This document shows positions 36,493 to 44,802 of a DNA stretch of 64,000 bases, piece by piece. The stretch spans positions 62,001-126,000 of the forward strand of contig JBBIHB010000002.1 of assembly GCA_037447215.1 (NCBI GenBank). Reading direction: 5' to 3'. The position numbers and the translations under genes were made by a program. Numbering within the stretch: position 1 is the first letter of the stretch; every line of letters begins with the position of its first letter. Source of the DNA: UBA1413 sp037447215 (GTDB lineage Bacteria; Bacteroidota; Bacteroidia; Bacteroidales; Prolixibacteraceae). The notes beneath the pieces are model-generated. The model worked only from the letters and a program-made list of their open reading frames with translations. It made no database searches and had not been told where the DNA came from.

Positions 36493-37887
36493 ATGATTGA
36501 CCAGTCAACTATTTGTGCCATCTCCACCCCGCAGGGAACTGGAGGTATAGCCGTTATCAGGGTTTCGGGTAAAAATGCTATTTCTGTTTCCGATCGTATT
36601 TTCAGTGCAAGGACAATCGGCAAAACTTTGTCGTCGGCCAGGCCAAATTCAATTCTGGTGGGAACAATACAAGCCGGTAATGAAATTGTTGATGAAGTCG
36701 TTGCGGTTATTTTTCGGGAACCCCACTCCTTTACAGGCGAAGACGTGGTTGAGATTTCGTGTCATGGATCGGTGTATATACAACAACTTATTCTTCAACT
36801 ATTAATTGAAAATGGTGCGAGGCTGGCTTTCCCGGGCGAATTTACCCAACGGGCCTTTCTTAGCGGGAAGATGGACCTGAGCCAGGCTGAAGCTGTAGCC
36901 GATCTGATTGTTTCAACCACTTCTGCAGCTCATAAAACAGCTTTAAAGCAAATGCGCGGTGGGTTTTCGGAAGAGATTGGTAAACTGCGGCAACAATTAC
37001 TGAAATTTTCGGCACTAATAGAGTTGGAACTCGATTTTAGTGAGGAAGATGTGGAATTTGCTGACCGAACCGAATTAAAAACTTTGGTTAATTATATAGA
37101 AACCATTGTGAGAAAGCTGGTTGAATCGTTCAGACTTGGCAATGCAATAAAAAATGGGATACCTGTAGCCATTGTGGGCGAAACCAATGTTGGAAAGAGT
37201 ACTTTGCTGAATGCATTGCTCAACGAGGAAAAAGCCATAGTGAGCGAAATACACGGCACTACACGTGATGTTATCGAAGATGTGGTCAATATTCATGGGA
37301 CTGCAATCCGGTTTTTCGACACTGCAGGCATCAGGGATACTGCTGATGAAATTGAAACTATAGGTATCGAACGGACATTCAGCAAATTAAAGCAGGCAGA
37401 GTTAGTTCTGCTTGTTGTTGACCTTACCAATCAGGCCGACATTGTATTGAAAGGGGTTGAAAAAATAAGAAGCCATATCGAAAACCAACACCTGATAATA
37501 GTTGCCAATAAGACCGACCTGGCAAATGAACCAACATTCAAAGCATTGAAGTATCTTTCGCTGAAAGAGAACGAAGACCTGGTTTTCATAGCCGCCAAAC
37601 CAAAGCTAAACCTCGATGAACTTATAGACCGGATGCAGGAAACCCTTTCGCTCAATAAGGTTGGCAGCGAAGATGTGATTGTGACCAACCTGCGCCATTT
37701 TGAAGCCTTAACACATGCGCACAAAGCAATAGTTAGGGTACAGGAAGGGCTTGATTCAAATTTAACTGGCGATTTACTTGCTCAGGATATCCGTGAATGT
37801 ATGCATTTTCTGGGTGAAATAACCGGAGAAATATCAAACGATGAACTTTTGGGCTATATATTTAAAAACTTTTGCATCGGAAAATAA
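36493..37887 (+). CDS. mnmE: tRNA modification GTPase MnmE
   Basis: With MnmG this GTPase forms the 5-(carboxymethyl)aminomethyl group of wobble uridines in tRNA. An N-terminal folate-binding domain (ICAISTPQGTGGIAVIRVSG) leads into the G domain: GETNVGKST (G1), DTAGIRDT (G3) and NKTD (G4). The C-terminus has the invariant CIGK whose Cys is needed for modification. ATG 36493 starts MIDQSTICAIS; an in-frame GTG two codons earlier is possible. The stop is one base from the convergent GH5 stop. Confidence 0.97.
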   Translation: MIDQSTICAISTPQGTGGIAVIRVSGKNAISVSDRIFSARTIGKTLSSARPNSILVGTIQAGNEIVDEVVAVIFREPHSFTGEDVVEISCHGSVYIQQLILQLLIENGARLAFPGEFTQRAFLSGKMDLSQAEAVADLIVSTTSAAHKTALKQMRGGFSEEIGKLRQQLLKFSALIELELDFSEEDVEFADRTELKTLVNYIETIVRKLVESFRLGNAIKNGIPVAIVGETNVGKSTLLNALLNEEKAIVSEIHGTTRDVIEDVVNIHGTAIRFFDTAGIRDTADEIETIGIERTFSKLKQAELVLLVVDLTNQADIVLKGVEKIRSHIENQHLIIVANKTDLANEPTFKALKYLSLKENEDLVFIAAKPKLNLDELIDRMQETLSLNKVGSEDVIVTNLRHFEALTHAHKAIVRVQEGLDSNLTGDLLAQDIRECMHFLGEITGEISNDELLGYIFKNFCIGK

Positions 37888-37888
37888 C

Positions 37889-39046
37889 TCAATATTTTTG
37901 CAGCAGAGCAAGCAATTTCCTATCCAGTTTGTGGCCATGCCAGTCTTCATAATCCACATCTTTACGTCCCGAGTCCATAATCCCGAAATCGCCCCTGAAG
38001 TTCCATAGTGCATAACCGATACCAGCTTGCGTCAGTATGTCGAGAACATCGCCAAACCATGCTAGGAAAACATTATGAGGAGTGTTTTTCCAACAACCGC
38101 ATTCTCCGCAATGAACCCCAACACCTTGATTAACAATTTCAATCCATGCGGCATAATGTTTTTCTAGATCGGTACGGCTGAATTCCCGATCACCAATTTT
38201 ACCAGGCCATACCGGGACCGGATTCTTCTCAGGGTACTTATTGGCCCATGGTGCCTGGTAATGTGAAATCTGGCCGGGATAGTAACCCCGGCAACTCTGA
38301 GCAATATTCAGATCAAGGATTTCGGGGATTACTTTTGTTCCAACATCATTTCCATCGGCAATAACCAAATGATTGGGATTTGCACTCCGGATGGCTCCCG
38401 AGGCAGCAATGGCTACTTTGCGGTAGAGTTCTCCCGGAACGGACACCAAAGGAGAATGCTGATCGTTTGGATCGTTGCGCATTGCAGGTTCGTTTACCAG
38501 GTCGAAACTTATTTTTTCACGTGAATAGTTTTTAAACCGGTTTGCCCACATTTCCCAATGATAACAGAAAGCCTTTAGCGCTTCATCATCGGTCCATAAT
38601 ACATAAGGTTCAATAAATCCCGCATTGATGCAATAACCGGGTGCCCGGTGAAGGTTAAGGCTAACGTGAAGTTTATATTTGTGTGCTGTGAATACAAGTT
38701 CCTCAATTTTTTCAATTATCTCCTGATCAATTTGATAGACTTCATTGGGGGTGATATTTTTTGTCCGGTCAAATTTCAGGTACGAAGGATAGGCCATTGG
38801 GATTCGCACAAAATCGAATCCCCAGTCGCTCATCCATTTAAAATCGTCTTCTTTTGATTTATTCTGGCTTCCGCCATGTTGAGGCGAAAAATAATCGAGC
38901 AGATTAAATCCCTTCCATCGGGGAATTGAATTTTTTACGGCGGCTGATGCGAAATTAAAACTAGTAGTTCCGGCTAAGCCTAATCCTGCTGAAACAATTG
39001 CGGTTGATTTTAAAAAAATCCTTCTGGAAAACTTGATTGAATTCAT
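37889..39046 (-). CDS. Tat-exported glycoside hydrolase family 5 enzyme
   Basis: A twin-arginine signal (SRRIFLK, residues 7-13, then a hydrophobic stretch ending ASA) sends the folded protein across the inner membrane. The mature TIM-barrel has the GH5 acid/base in DLVNEPAM and the nucleophile in VHCGECGCW. GH5 enzymes cleave beta-glucans and beta-mannans; subfamily cannot be set. It has its own promoter-like element (39071-39078) just inside the end of ftcD, so it need not be transcribed with ftcD. Confidence 0.88.
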   Translation of the reverse strand: MNSIKFSRRIFLKSTAIVSAGLGLAGTTSFNFASAAVKNSIPRWKGFNLLDYFSPQHGGSQNKSKEDDFKWMSDWGFDFVRIPMAYPSYLKFDRTKNITPNEVYQIDQEIIEKIEELVFTAHKYKLHVSLNLHRAPGYCINAGFIEPYVLWTDDEALKAFCYHWEMWANRFKNYSREKISFDLVNEPAMRNDPNDQHSPLVSVPGELYRKVAIAASGAIRSANPNHLVIADGNDVGTKVIPEILDLNIAQSCRGYYPGQISHYQAPWANKYPEKNPVPVWPGKIGDREFSRTDLEKHYAAWIEIVNQGVGVHCGECGCWKNTPHNVFLAWFGDVLDILTQAGIGYALWNFRGDFGIMDSGRKDVDYEDWHGHKLDRKLLALLQKY

Positions 39047-39070
39047 AACTTATGAATTAGGTTTGATTTA

Positions 39071-39078
39071 CAAATATA
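39071..39078 (-). promoter_or_regulatory. -7 element of the GH5 gene
   Basis: On the minus strand TATATTTG matches TAnnTTTG, 24 bases before the GH5 ATG and directly after the ftcD stop. Confidence 0.5.
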
Positions 39079-39081
39079 ATT

Positions 39082-40782
39082 TTAATTCGGAGAAATCTTT
39101 TCATCAGCCAACTCAAGAATTTCTTCTTCAATTACCTGGGCTTTTGCGGCCAATTCAGCAGCTTCGTCAAGTATTTCGTTTGACTTGCTTTTATCCTCAA
39201 GGCCTGAGGCATTTATAAGTACATTGAGCCATGCACCACGAACGGCAGCTCGTGCACAAATTGCACCTACCCCTGCATCCGATACCGAATTGGGATTTCC
39301 GGCCTGGGCCATGGCCAGCATTACTTCCATAGACGCATAAGCCAGTTTCATAACTTTTAGCGGCACAAGCATGGCATTGAGTGTAGCCGCCTGTATAGCC
39401 TCTTTTCGAAGCAATTTTTCAGCATTTGTGGTTTTCGGAAGGCCGAATGCTTCCATAACTTTGTTAAAAGCCTGAGTGTCCTCATCCACGCACGAAAGAA
39501 GTGAATTATAATAATACTTTCCTTTTTCGGCCCAATCGGAAAACTCTTCCCACCGGTGATCCCACCCGCGCTTATGTGCCGAAAGGTTAGCCACCATGGA
39601 CCCGAGGGCAGCTCCCAATGCACCAGCCAATGCAGCCACCGAACCTCCTCCCGGTGCTGCCGATTCTGAGGCGGTTTCTTCAACAAATGCCCGCACAGAT
39701 AAGTTTTCAAGTTTTTTAAAGCCGGGCTCATCGAGCAAATATTCAATGATCCTTTTTTGAGGGTCAAAAGGCGCAAGTTCGTTCAACCCCAATGATTTAA
39801 CCGCAATCTTTATCAGTTCGGCATCCGAAACGCCTGTTGCTCGTTCCTGTTTGCGCAGAAAATAGCGCCCTGCTTCCAACATAGCTTCAAGGGGGACTAA
39901 TCCAATCAATTCGGAACCGGTCACACGAATCCCCCGGGCTTCGGCCTTTTTGCATACCTCGTCAAAAGCAATGTGCAAAGGTGTTACCGATATATCGGTA
40001 AGGTTCATCGATATCTGGGCAATTCCATATTCTTCAATATACCAGCCGATTGCACGTACTTTTTTTAATGTTCCGGGTACCCTGAGCGGTTCCCCATTAT
40101 CGTCATTTATGATTTTCCCCGTAATGGGATCTCCCTCTCTCATTACCCTTCCTGCTTCACGAACATCGAAAGCTACCGAATTAGCCCTTCGTACCGATGT
40201 AGTATTTAGGTTTATGTTGTAAGCGATCAGAAAGTTGCGCGCCCCGATGGCTGTGGCCCCTGTTCCGGCAATTCTTTCATTCCATCCATTTGGCCCGAAA
40301 TCAGGCGTCCATTCGGGCAATTCCAATTTTTTCTTTAGTCCTTCGTATTCGCCTGAACGGCATTCGGCAAGGCTTCGTCGGTGCTCCGAAAAGGCGGCAA
40401 ATTCATAGCAATAAACCGGGATGGCAAGCTCCTCGCCTACCCTTTTTGCCAATTTTCGGGCCCATTCCACCGTTTCGTCCATTGTGATATTTGAAATCGG
40501 GATCAATGGACAAACATCGGTGGCGCCGAAGCGGGGATGTTCACCTTTATGGTATCTCATATCAATCAGATCAGCTGCTTTTTTTATTACCTTAAGCGCT
40601 GCTTCAATAACAAATTTCGGTTCGCCTACAAAAGTGTAAACTGTCCGGTTAGTAGCTTTACCCGGATCAATATTCAGTAATTTGACCCCTTCCGATTGCC
40701 TGATTATATCTGCAATTTGATTTATTATTTCTGGGTTTCGCCCTTCCGATAAATTGGGTACACACTCTATCAGTTGTATCAT
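39082..40782 (-). CDS. ftcD: Bifunctional glutamate formimidoyltransferase / formimidoyl-THF cyclodeaminase
   Basis: The N-terminal 330 residues are formiminotransferase (MIQLIECVPNLSEGRN, KGEHPRFGATDVCP). The last 190 are cyclodeaminase (SESAAPGGGSVAALAGALGAAL, VSDAGVGAICARAAVRGA). Together they move the formimino group of histidine breakdown onto tetrahydrofolate and release ammonia. The fused form is the animal-like arrangement, regular in Bacteroidota. No hutU, hutH or hutI neighbours are present, so the rest of histidine degradation must be elsewhere. Confidence 0.95.
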   Translation of the reverse strand: MIQLIECVPNLSEGRNPEIINQIADIIRQSEGVKLLNIDPGKATNRTVYTFVGEPKFVIEAALKVIKKAADLIDMRYHKGEHPRFGATDVCPLIPISNITMDETVEWARKLAKRVGEELAIPVYCYEFAAFSEHRRSLAECRSGEYEGLKKKLELPEWTPDFGPNGWNERIAGTGATAIGARNFLIAYNINLNTTSVRRANSVAFDVREAGRVMREGDPITGKIINDDNGEPLRVPGTLKKVRAIGWYIEEYGIAQISMNLTDISVTPLHIAFDEVCKKAEARGIRVTGSELIGLVPLEAMLEAGRYFLRKQERATGVSDAELIKIAVKSLGLNELAPFDPQKRIIEYLLDEPGFKKLENLSVRAFVEETASESAAPGGGSVAALAGALGAALGSMVANLSAHKRGWDHRWEEFSDWAEKGKYYYNSLLSCVDEDTQAFNKVMEAFGLPKTTNAEKLLRKEAIQAATLNAMLVPLKVMKLAYASMEVMLAMAQAGNPNSVSDAGVGAICARAAVRGAWLNVLINASGLEDKSKSNEILDEAAELAAKAQVIEEEILELADEKISPN

Positions 40783-40824
40783 TAGTATGAGTTTTTAGGA
40801 TATATTATAATTCCTGATGAAACA

Positions 40825-40832
40825 CAAAAATA
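40825..40832 (-). promoter_or_regulatory. -7 element upstream of ftcD
   Basis: On the minus strand TATTTTTG matches TAnnTTTG, 42 bases before the ftcD ATG. Confidence 0.45.
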
Positions 40833-40958
40833 GTAATGACCTATCGGAAAGATTGTGACAGTTGTCATAGATTTAAAGGGTTGGCTTCAAACCCGATACT
40901 TTGGAATTCCCCTTATTCTTCCTGCCGGAATTAAAGTTTCCTGAGCTATCCGTTCATA

Positions 40959-41117
40959 CTAAACGGAGAGTGCAGAATCACCGAGAAGTTTATACCCTTC
41001 GCTAATCTGCTGATTGATTTCAGGATTTGAAATAGGCCTGCATTCAAGCTTTTCGATGGTTCCCTGCAATTCCCCCTTTTGTTCAGGCGAAGGTTCCGCA
41101 TCAGCATTCTGAGACAT
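40959..41117 (-). CDS. Small soluble protein of 52 residues, unknown
   Basis: An open frame from ATG (41115-41117) to TAG (40959-40961) encodes a small acidic protein starting MSQNADAEPSPEQKGEL. A purine-rich AAAAGAAG lies just before the ATG, and the start is six bases after the stop of the membrane-protein gene 41124-41375, so the two look like one operon. Past the TAG the same frame stays open for 22 codons to a TGA, which could mean a recent nonsense change; chance is also possible. No family is recognised. Confidence 0.5.
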   Translation of the reverse strand: MSQNADAEPSPEQKGELQGTIEKLECRPISNPEINQQISEGYKLLGDSALSV

Positions 41118-41123
41118 CTTCTT

Positions 41124-41375
41124 TTATAGCGATATTGCGCCAATATCGGACTGAATCTTCTGGATTCCCTGAAATCCGATCATCAACAATGAAAGGAGAA
41201 AAAAAGCGAGAAGGATTTTTTTTTCGTTTCCCGTTTTAACAAGTACGAATAGGAGAATCAGTAAAACAATAAACATTATCGCCCCAAGAATCAGCAATAC
41301 AAACTCATAAAATAAATTCCATCTGGTACGCGCATATTTTTCTGTTTTTAATTCTCCATCAATTCCATCACGCAC
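41124..41375 (-). CDS. Small two-helix membrane protein, unknown
   Basis: The 83-residue protein has a charged N-terminus and two hydrophobic helices (about 27-47 and 54-72, LLILGAIMFIVLLILLFVLV and LLAFFLLSLLMIGF). No ATG is available; GTG 41375 is the first usable start after an in-frame stop at 41397-41399. It precedes the 52-residue gene by six bases. No family recognised. Confidence 0.55.
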   Translation of the reverse strand: MRDGIDGELKTEKYARTRWNLFYEFVLLILGAIMFIVLLILLFVLVKTGNEKKILLAFFLLSLLMIGFQGIQKIQSDIGAISL

Positions 41376-41611
41376 AAACCAAATTAAACTCTGTTTTTAA
41401 AAACTGACAGGAAATTTAGAGACATCGCCTCTTTAATTATCGGAACTAAATATACGACATTGATATGTCGTGAAAGCAATAAGCAGGTGGAGGATTGGAT
41501 TAAAAAAAGAATAAGATGTTAACAAACCTTGCTTTTTATCTAAATTAAGACAAAAAAGTCTTATTTGTGGGGGAGATTTGTTATAATTGCAATTTAAAAA
41601 ACAGACCCATT

Positions 41612-42070
41612 ATGAGCAGAATGACAGAAAAATTTGACTCAATTGATTACTCCCTTGTAACCTGGATGAACAGAAACGGAATAACCTGGCTGAGGGTATC
41701 GATCGGTATTATATTTTTATGGTTTGGTACCCTTAAGTTTTTCCCGGGTATGAGCCCTGCAGAAGACCTGGCCATTGCTACAATCAGAAAAATGACCTTT
41801 GGAATTTTGAGTGATCAGATTATTCTTTATGGCCTTGCTTCACTCGAAACACTTATTGGTGCAGGATTATTGCTCAACCTTTTTATGCGATTTACCTTAC
41901 TGTTGTTGTTTGTTCAGATGGCTGGTACCTTTTTCCCGGTTTTATTTTTCCCAATGGATGTGTTTAATATTTTCCCATTTGCACTTACATTAGAAGGTCA
42001 ATATATTGTTAAAAACCTGATAATTGTAAGTGCAGGAATCGTTATCGGAGCAACGGTCAGACACAATTAA
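41612..42070 (+). CDS. DoxX/DUF417-like inner-membrane protein
   Basis: A 152-residue protein with four hydrophobic helices. The motif WLRVSIGIIFLWFGTLKFFPG and the GAGLLLNLFMRF and GQYIVKNLIIVSAG regions are like DoxX/YkgB (DUF417) membrane proteins, which are often annotated as quinol-linked or respiratory accessory proteins; the function is not settled. I start at ATG 41612 (MSRMTEKFD) because the preceding 15 residues are unlike the family. It is alone between the small-protein operon and ung. Confidence 0.75.
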   Translation: MSRMTEKFDSIDYSLVTWMNRNGITWLRVSIGIIFLWFGTLKFFPGMSPAEDLAIATIRKMTFGILSDQIILYGLASLETLIGAGLLLNLFMRFTLLLLFVQMAGTFFPVLFFPMDVFNIFPFALTLEGQYIVKNLIIVSAGIVIGATVRHN

Positions 42071-42110
42071 TTCCGAGAGTTCAACCCTACACGGCAATAA
42101 AAGTGATCAG

Positions 42111-42773
42111 TTACCACTCAATTGGAGTTTTTCCAAACGTGGTAAGGTATTGATTGGCTTTACTGAAATGTTGGTTCCCGAAAAATCCCCGGTAAGCCGA
42201 TAATGGCGAAGGGTGTACCGATTTCATTACCAAATGCCGTGATGTGTCGATAAACTTGCCTTTTTGTTGTGCATAAGACCCCCATAGCATAAAAACCAGG
42301 TTTTGCTTTTGTTCGGCTAGCAAATGTATAACCTTATCGGTAAAAATTTCCCAACCCTTGTTTTGATGAGAGCCTGCCTGAAGTGCCCTGACTGTCAGGG
42401 TTGCATTTAACAGAAAAACCCCTTGATGTGCCCATCGCTCGAGGTTACCACTTTTGGGGATTGGGAATCTAAGGTCGTCGTGAATCTCTTTAAAAATGTT
42501 TCGCAGTGATGGGGGAAATTCAATCCCATCGGGAACCGAAAAGCACAACCCATGCGCCTGACCTGGGCCATGATACGGATCCTGCCCTAAAATTACGACC
42601 TTTACCTGTTGGAAAGGGCATTGTTCGAATGCATTGAATATTAACCGTCCGGGTGGAAATACTTTATTCTGTGCATATTCGCTTTTTACAAAGCCTACCA
42701 ATTCATCAAAGTAGGGTTTTTCAAATTCACCTGCCAGTTTTTCGGCCCAAGATGGTTCAATTTTTACCTGCAT
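42111..42773 (-). CDS. ung: Uracil-DNA glycosylase, family 1
   Basis: Ung removes uracil from DNA to start base-excision repair. The water-activating motif GQDPYHGPGQAHGLCFSV and the DNA-intercalating loop HPSPLSAYRGFFG are both complete, and LMLWGSYAQ provides the family's beta-strand end. Length 220 is normal. A TATTTTTG element sits 21 bases before the ATG on the minus strand (42794-42801). Confidence 0.97.
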   Translation of the reverse strand: MQVKIEPSWAEKLAGEFEKPYFDELVGFVKSEYAQNKVFPPGRLIFNAFEQCPFQQVKVVILGQDPYHGPGQAHGLCFSVPDGIEFPPSLRNIFKEIHDDLRFPIPKSGNLERWAHQGVFLLNATLTVRALQAGSHQNKGWEIFTDKVIHLLAEQKQNLVFMLWGSYAQQKGKFIDTSRHLVMKSVHPSPLSAYRGFFGNQHFSKANQYLTTFGKTPIEW

Positions 42774-42793
42774 ATTTATTTGTTAAGGATAAA

Positions 42794-42801
42794 CAAAAAT
42801 A
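42794..42801 (-). promoter_or_regulatory. -7 element upstream of ung
   Basis: TATTTTTG on the minus strand matches TAnnTTTG; no -33 at standard spacing. Confidence 0.4.
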
Positions 42802-42879
42802 TACTCTTTTAACTAATTTTTCCGGTCAAATCAACCTCTAACCGAAAATGGAAAATGACTACATTTAAAAAATACTATA

Positions 42880-42909
42880 TTGTCTTTTATTCTTTTTTAA
42901 TTATATTTG
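42880..42909 (+). promoter_or_regulatory. Promoter of the exported-protein gene at 42940
   Basis: TTG (42880-42882), a 19-base spacer and TATATTTG (42902-42909) form a full Bacteroidota -33/-7 pair. The leader would be about 25 bases. Confidence 0.7.
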
Positions 42910-42939
42910 TCGTGTTAAAAATATTTTAAATGAATATTT

Positions 42940-43803
42940 ATGAAAAGCATTATCAATTTCATTTTTGTGTTGGGAATCACAATAATCCTTTTCCAAAACA
43001 GATCTTTCAGCAGTAAGCCTTTTTATCAGTCTGACAAAAATATGGAATTCAATATAGAATATCGCAACGATACGCTACGAACCGGGATAAATCACAATAC
43101 AACCCGAAGCAATTATGGGAATCGTTCAAAGGTAAATTCAGACATAGGTGTAAATGAGCCCGGCGTTAACCGTATTCACCACCAGGCTGGTTTTAAAGCA
43201 GGGGCAGAACTCGCCGATCGGGTAAACAAAAAGGCAATGACCAACAAGAACAATTCTTTCGATGTAATATTGAAAAATGGGGGCTCATCTCTGGCAATGT
43301 TTGAAAACTATGGATATACTTACCTGAACAATAATGGACTCTTAATCGTGCATGATTACCCAATCAGGATCGTGGTTCAATTAAATGGTCATAACAGCCC
43401 CGACGGAGAATGGAGTCTGATCCGGCAAAACGATCAAAGATTAAGAAAAGAACAAGGGCAGGTTTCGGATATTCTTAAACTGAAACAATCCTCAATAGGG
43501 AAGAATACATATTTGCTTGAAGCACAAAAACTTCCTCCCGGTGAATATATTTTGGTTTGGAATTCCGTAAAAAACCGTACTGTTGATTTGCCGGAGACCG
43601 GTTCAGAGGTAGGATTTTGCTACCAATATTTGCCATATGTCGAATACAAACTCGAGTTGATGGAAATAAACCGGAATGATAATCTGTGTGCATCTCCCGG
43701 TACAATTGCCTCAACTGGAAATATTTTTGTTGAGGTTGTACCTGCTGAATCCTATTACAGATTGAAGAATAACAAAAACACCAGCAGTCAGGTAAAAAAG
43801 TAA
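42940..43803 (+). CDS. Exported protein of unknown function
   Basis: A signal peptide (IINFIFVLGITIILF) leads a 287-residue protein rich in Asn and Ser. It contains GFKAGAELADRVNKKAM near residue 90 and beta-strand-like segments ending at FVEVVPAESYYRL. No family or active-site pattern is recognised. It has a strong promoter. It is followed six bases downstream by the decayed sulfatase-maturase-type gene, which may once have been part of the same transcript. The mature part could be surface-exposed. Confidence 0.65.
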   Translation: MKSIINFIFVLGITIILFQNRSFSSKPFYQSDKNMEFNIEYRNDTLRTGINHNTTRSNYGNRSKVNSDIGVNEPGVNRIHHQAGFKAGAELADRVNKKAMTNKNNSFDVILKNGGSSLAMFENYGYTYLNNNGLLIVHDYPIRIVVQLNGHNSPDGEWSLIRQNDQRLRKEQGQVSDILKLKQSSIGKNTYLLEAQKLPPGEYILVWNSVKNRTVDLPETGSEVGFCYQYLPYVEYKLELMEINRNDNLCASPGTIASTGNIFVEVVPAESYYRLKNNKNTSSQVKK

Positions 43804-43809
43804 TCCTGA

Positions 43810-44707
43810 ATGGGCGCCCGTGAAAACAGATTTGCTCGTCCCGATGAATTTCCTCAGCACAAAGTAAAAGTCAATAGTTTTTATATGGACATTTATCCGG
43901 TAACCAATGCGGAGTTCAGGGAATTTGTGGAGGCTTCCGGCTATATAACCACAGCCAAAATGGCCCCCAACTGGAATGAAATCAGCAAAGAGTTTCCTCC
44001 GGGCCCCCCTACCTCCTGATTCTCTGTTGGCACCGGCATCCATGGTTTTCGAAGCCCCCACCAAAAGTGTTTCGCTCAAGGACTACCAAAGCTGGTTGCG
44101 ATGTGTTCCCGAAGCGAATTTATGCGATCCTGAATATACGAAAGCACTATTGATGGTAAAGACGATTATCCTGTTGTAGTGATTTCGTGGTAGGATGCAT
44201 TTGCATATGCCAAATGGGCGGGAAAAAGGCTCCCAACCGAAGCCGAGTGGGAATATGCAGCCCGGGGCGGAAACGTAGATTTTATTTATCCATGGGGAAA
44301 ACGGACCGGTTTCGTCAGAACATGCCAATTACTGGCAAGGCGAATTTCCTTATATGAACCTGGCTGACGATGGTTATATGACGGCTTCGCCGGTAGGCTC
44401 TTTCCCTCCCAATGGATTTGGCCTTTACGATATGGGAGGAAATGTCTGGCAGTGGACATCAGATTGGTACCACCACGATTATTTTAAAACTTTCAGGAAA
44501 GGAACTGTTGCCGATAATCCCAAAGGCCCCAATGAATCTTTTGATCCTATGGAGCCGGGGCTTGCAAAAAAAACCATCAGGGGCGGTTCATTCCTGTGCA
44601 ATGATTCGTATTGCGCCGGATACAGGGCTTCGTCGCGTATGAAAACCTCACCCGATACAGGAACCACGCATATCGGATTCAGATGTGTAAAAGATGGGGA
44701 TGAATAA
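43810..44707 (+). pseudogene. Broken formylglycine-generating-enzyme (SUMF1/FGE-sulfatase) family gene
   Basis: Homology runs through three frames: MGARENRFARPDEFPQHKVKV with PVTNAEFREFVE (frame 1), PPDSLLAPASMVF (frame 2), KRLPTEAEWEYAARGG (frame 1) and NGFGLYDMGGNVWQW to GFRCVKDGDE (frame 2). Shifts lie near 44015 in a run of C, near 44140 and near 44300, and TAG at 44191-44193 breaks the SWxDAFAYAKWAGK motif. The N-terminal strand before MGAR is also missing. The C-terminal fragment still has the Cys pair (FLCNDSYCAGY) that in FGE is catalytic. The family oxidises a Cys in sulfatases to formylglycine or, in other members, binds copper or ligands. Confidence 0.85.
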
Positions 44708-44771
44708 TAAGAATATAGCCATATAAACCCAATTCAAATCTTGTTATTCTCAGACCTAAATCCCATTTTCT

Positions 44772-44779
44772 TATCTTTG
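44772..44779 (+). promoter_or_regulatory. -7 element upstream of dapL
   Basis: TATCTTTG matches TAnnTTTG and ends 23 bases before the dapL ATG. Confidence 0.45.
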
Positions 44780-44802
44780 CAGCTCAAAGTTACAAAACTG
44801 TT

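Noticed and set aside
40946..41143. 65-codon minus-strand frame over the small gene
   Set aside because: Highly basic composition and no start context; the 52-residue frame with AAAAGAAG before the ATG explains the region better.
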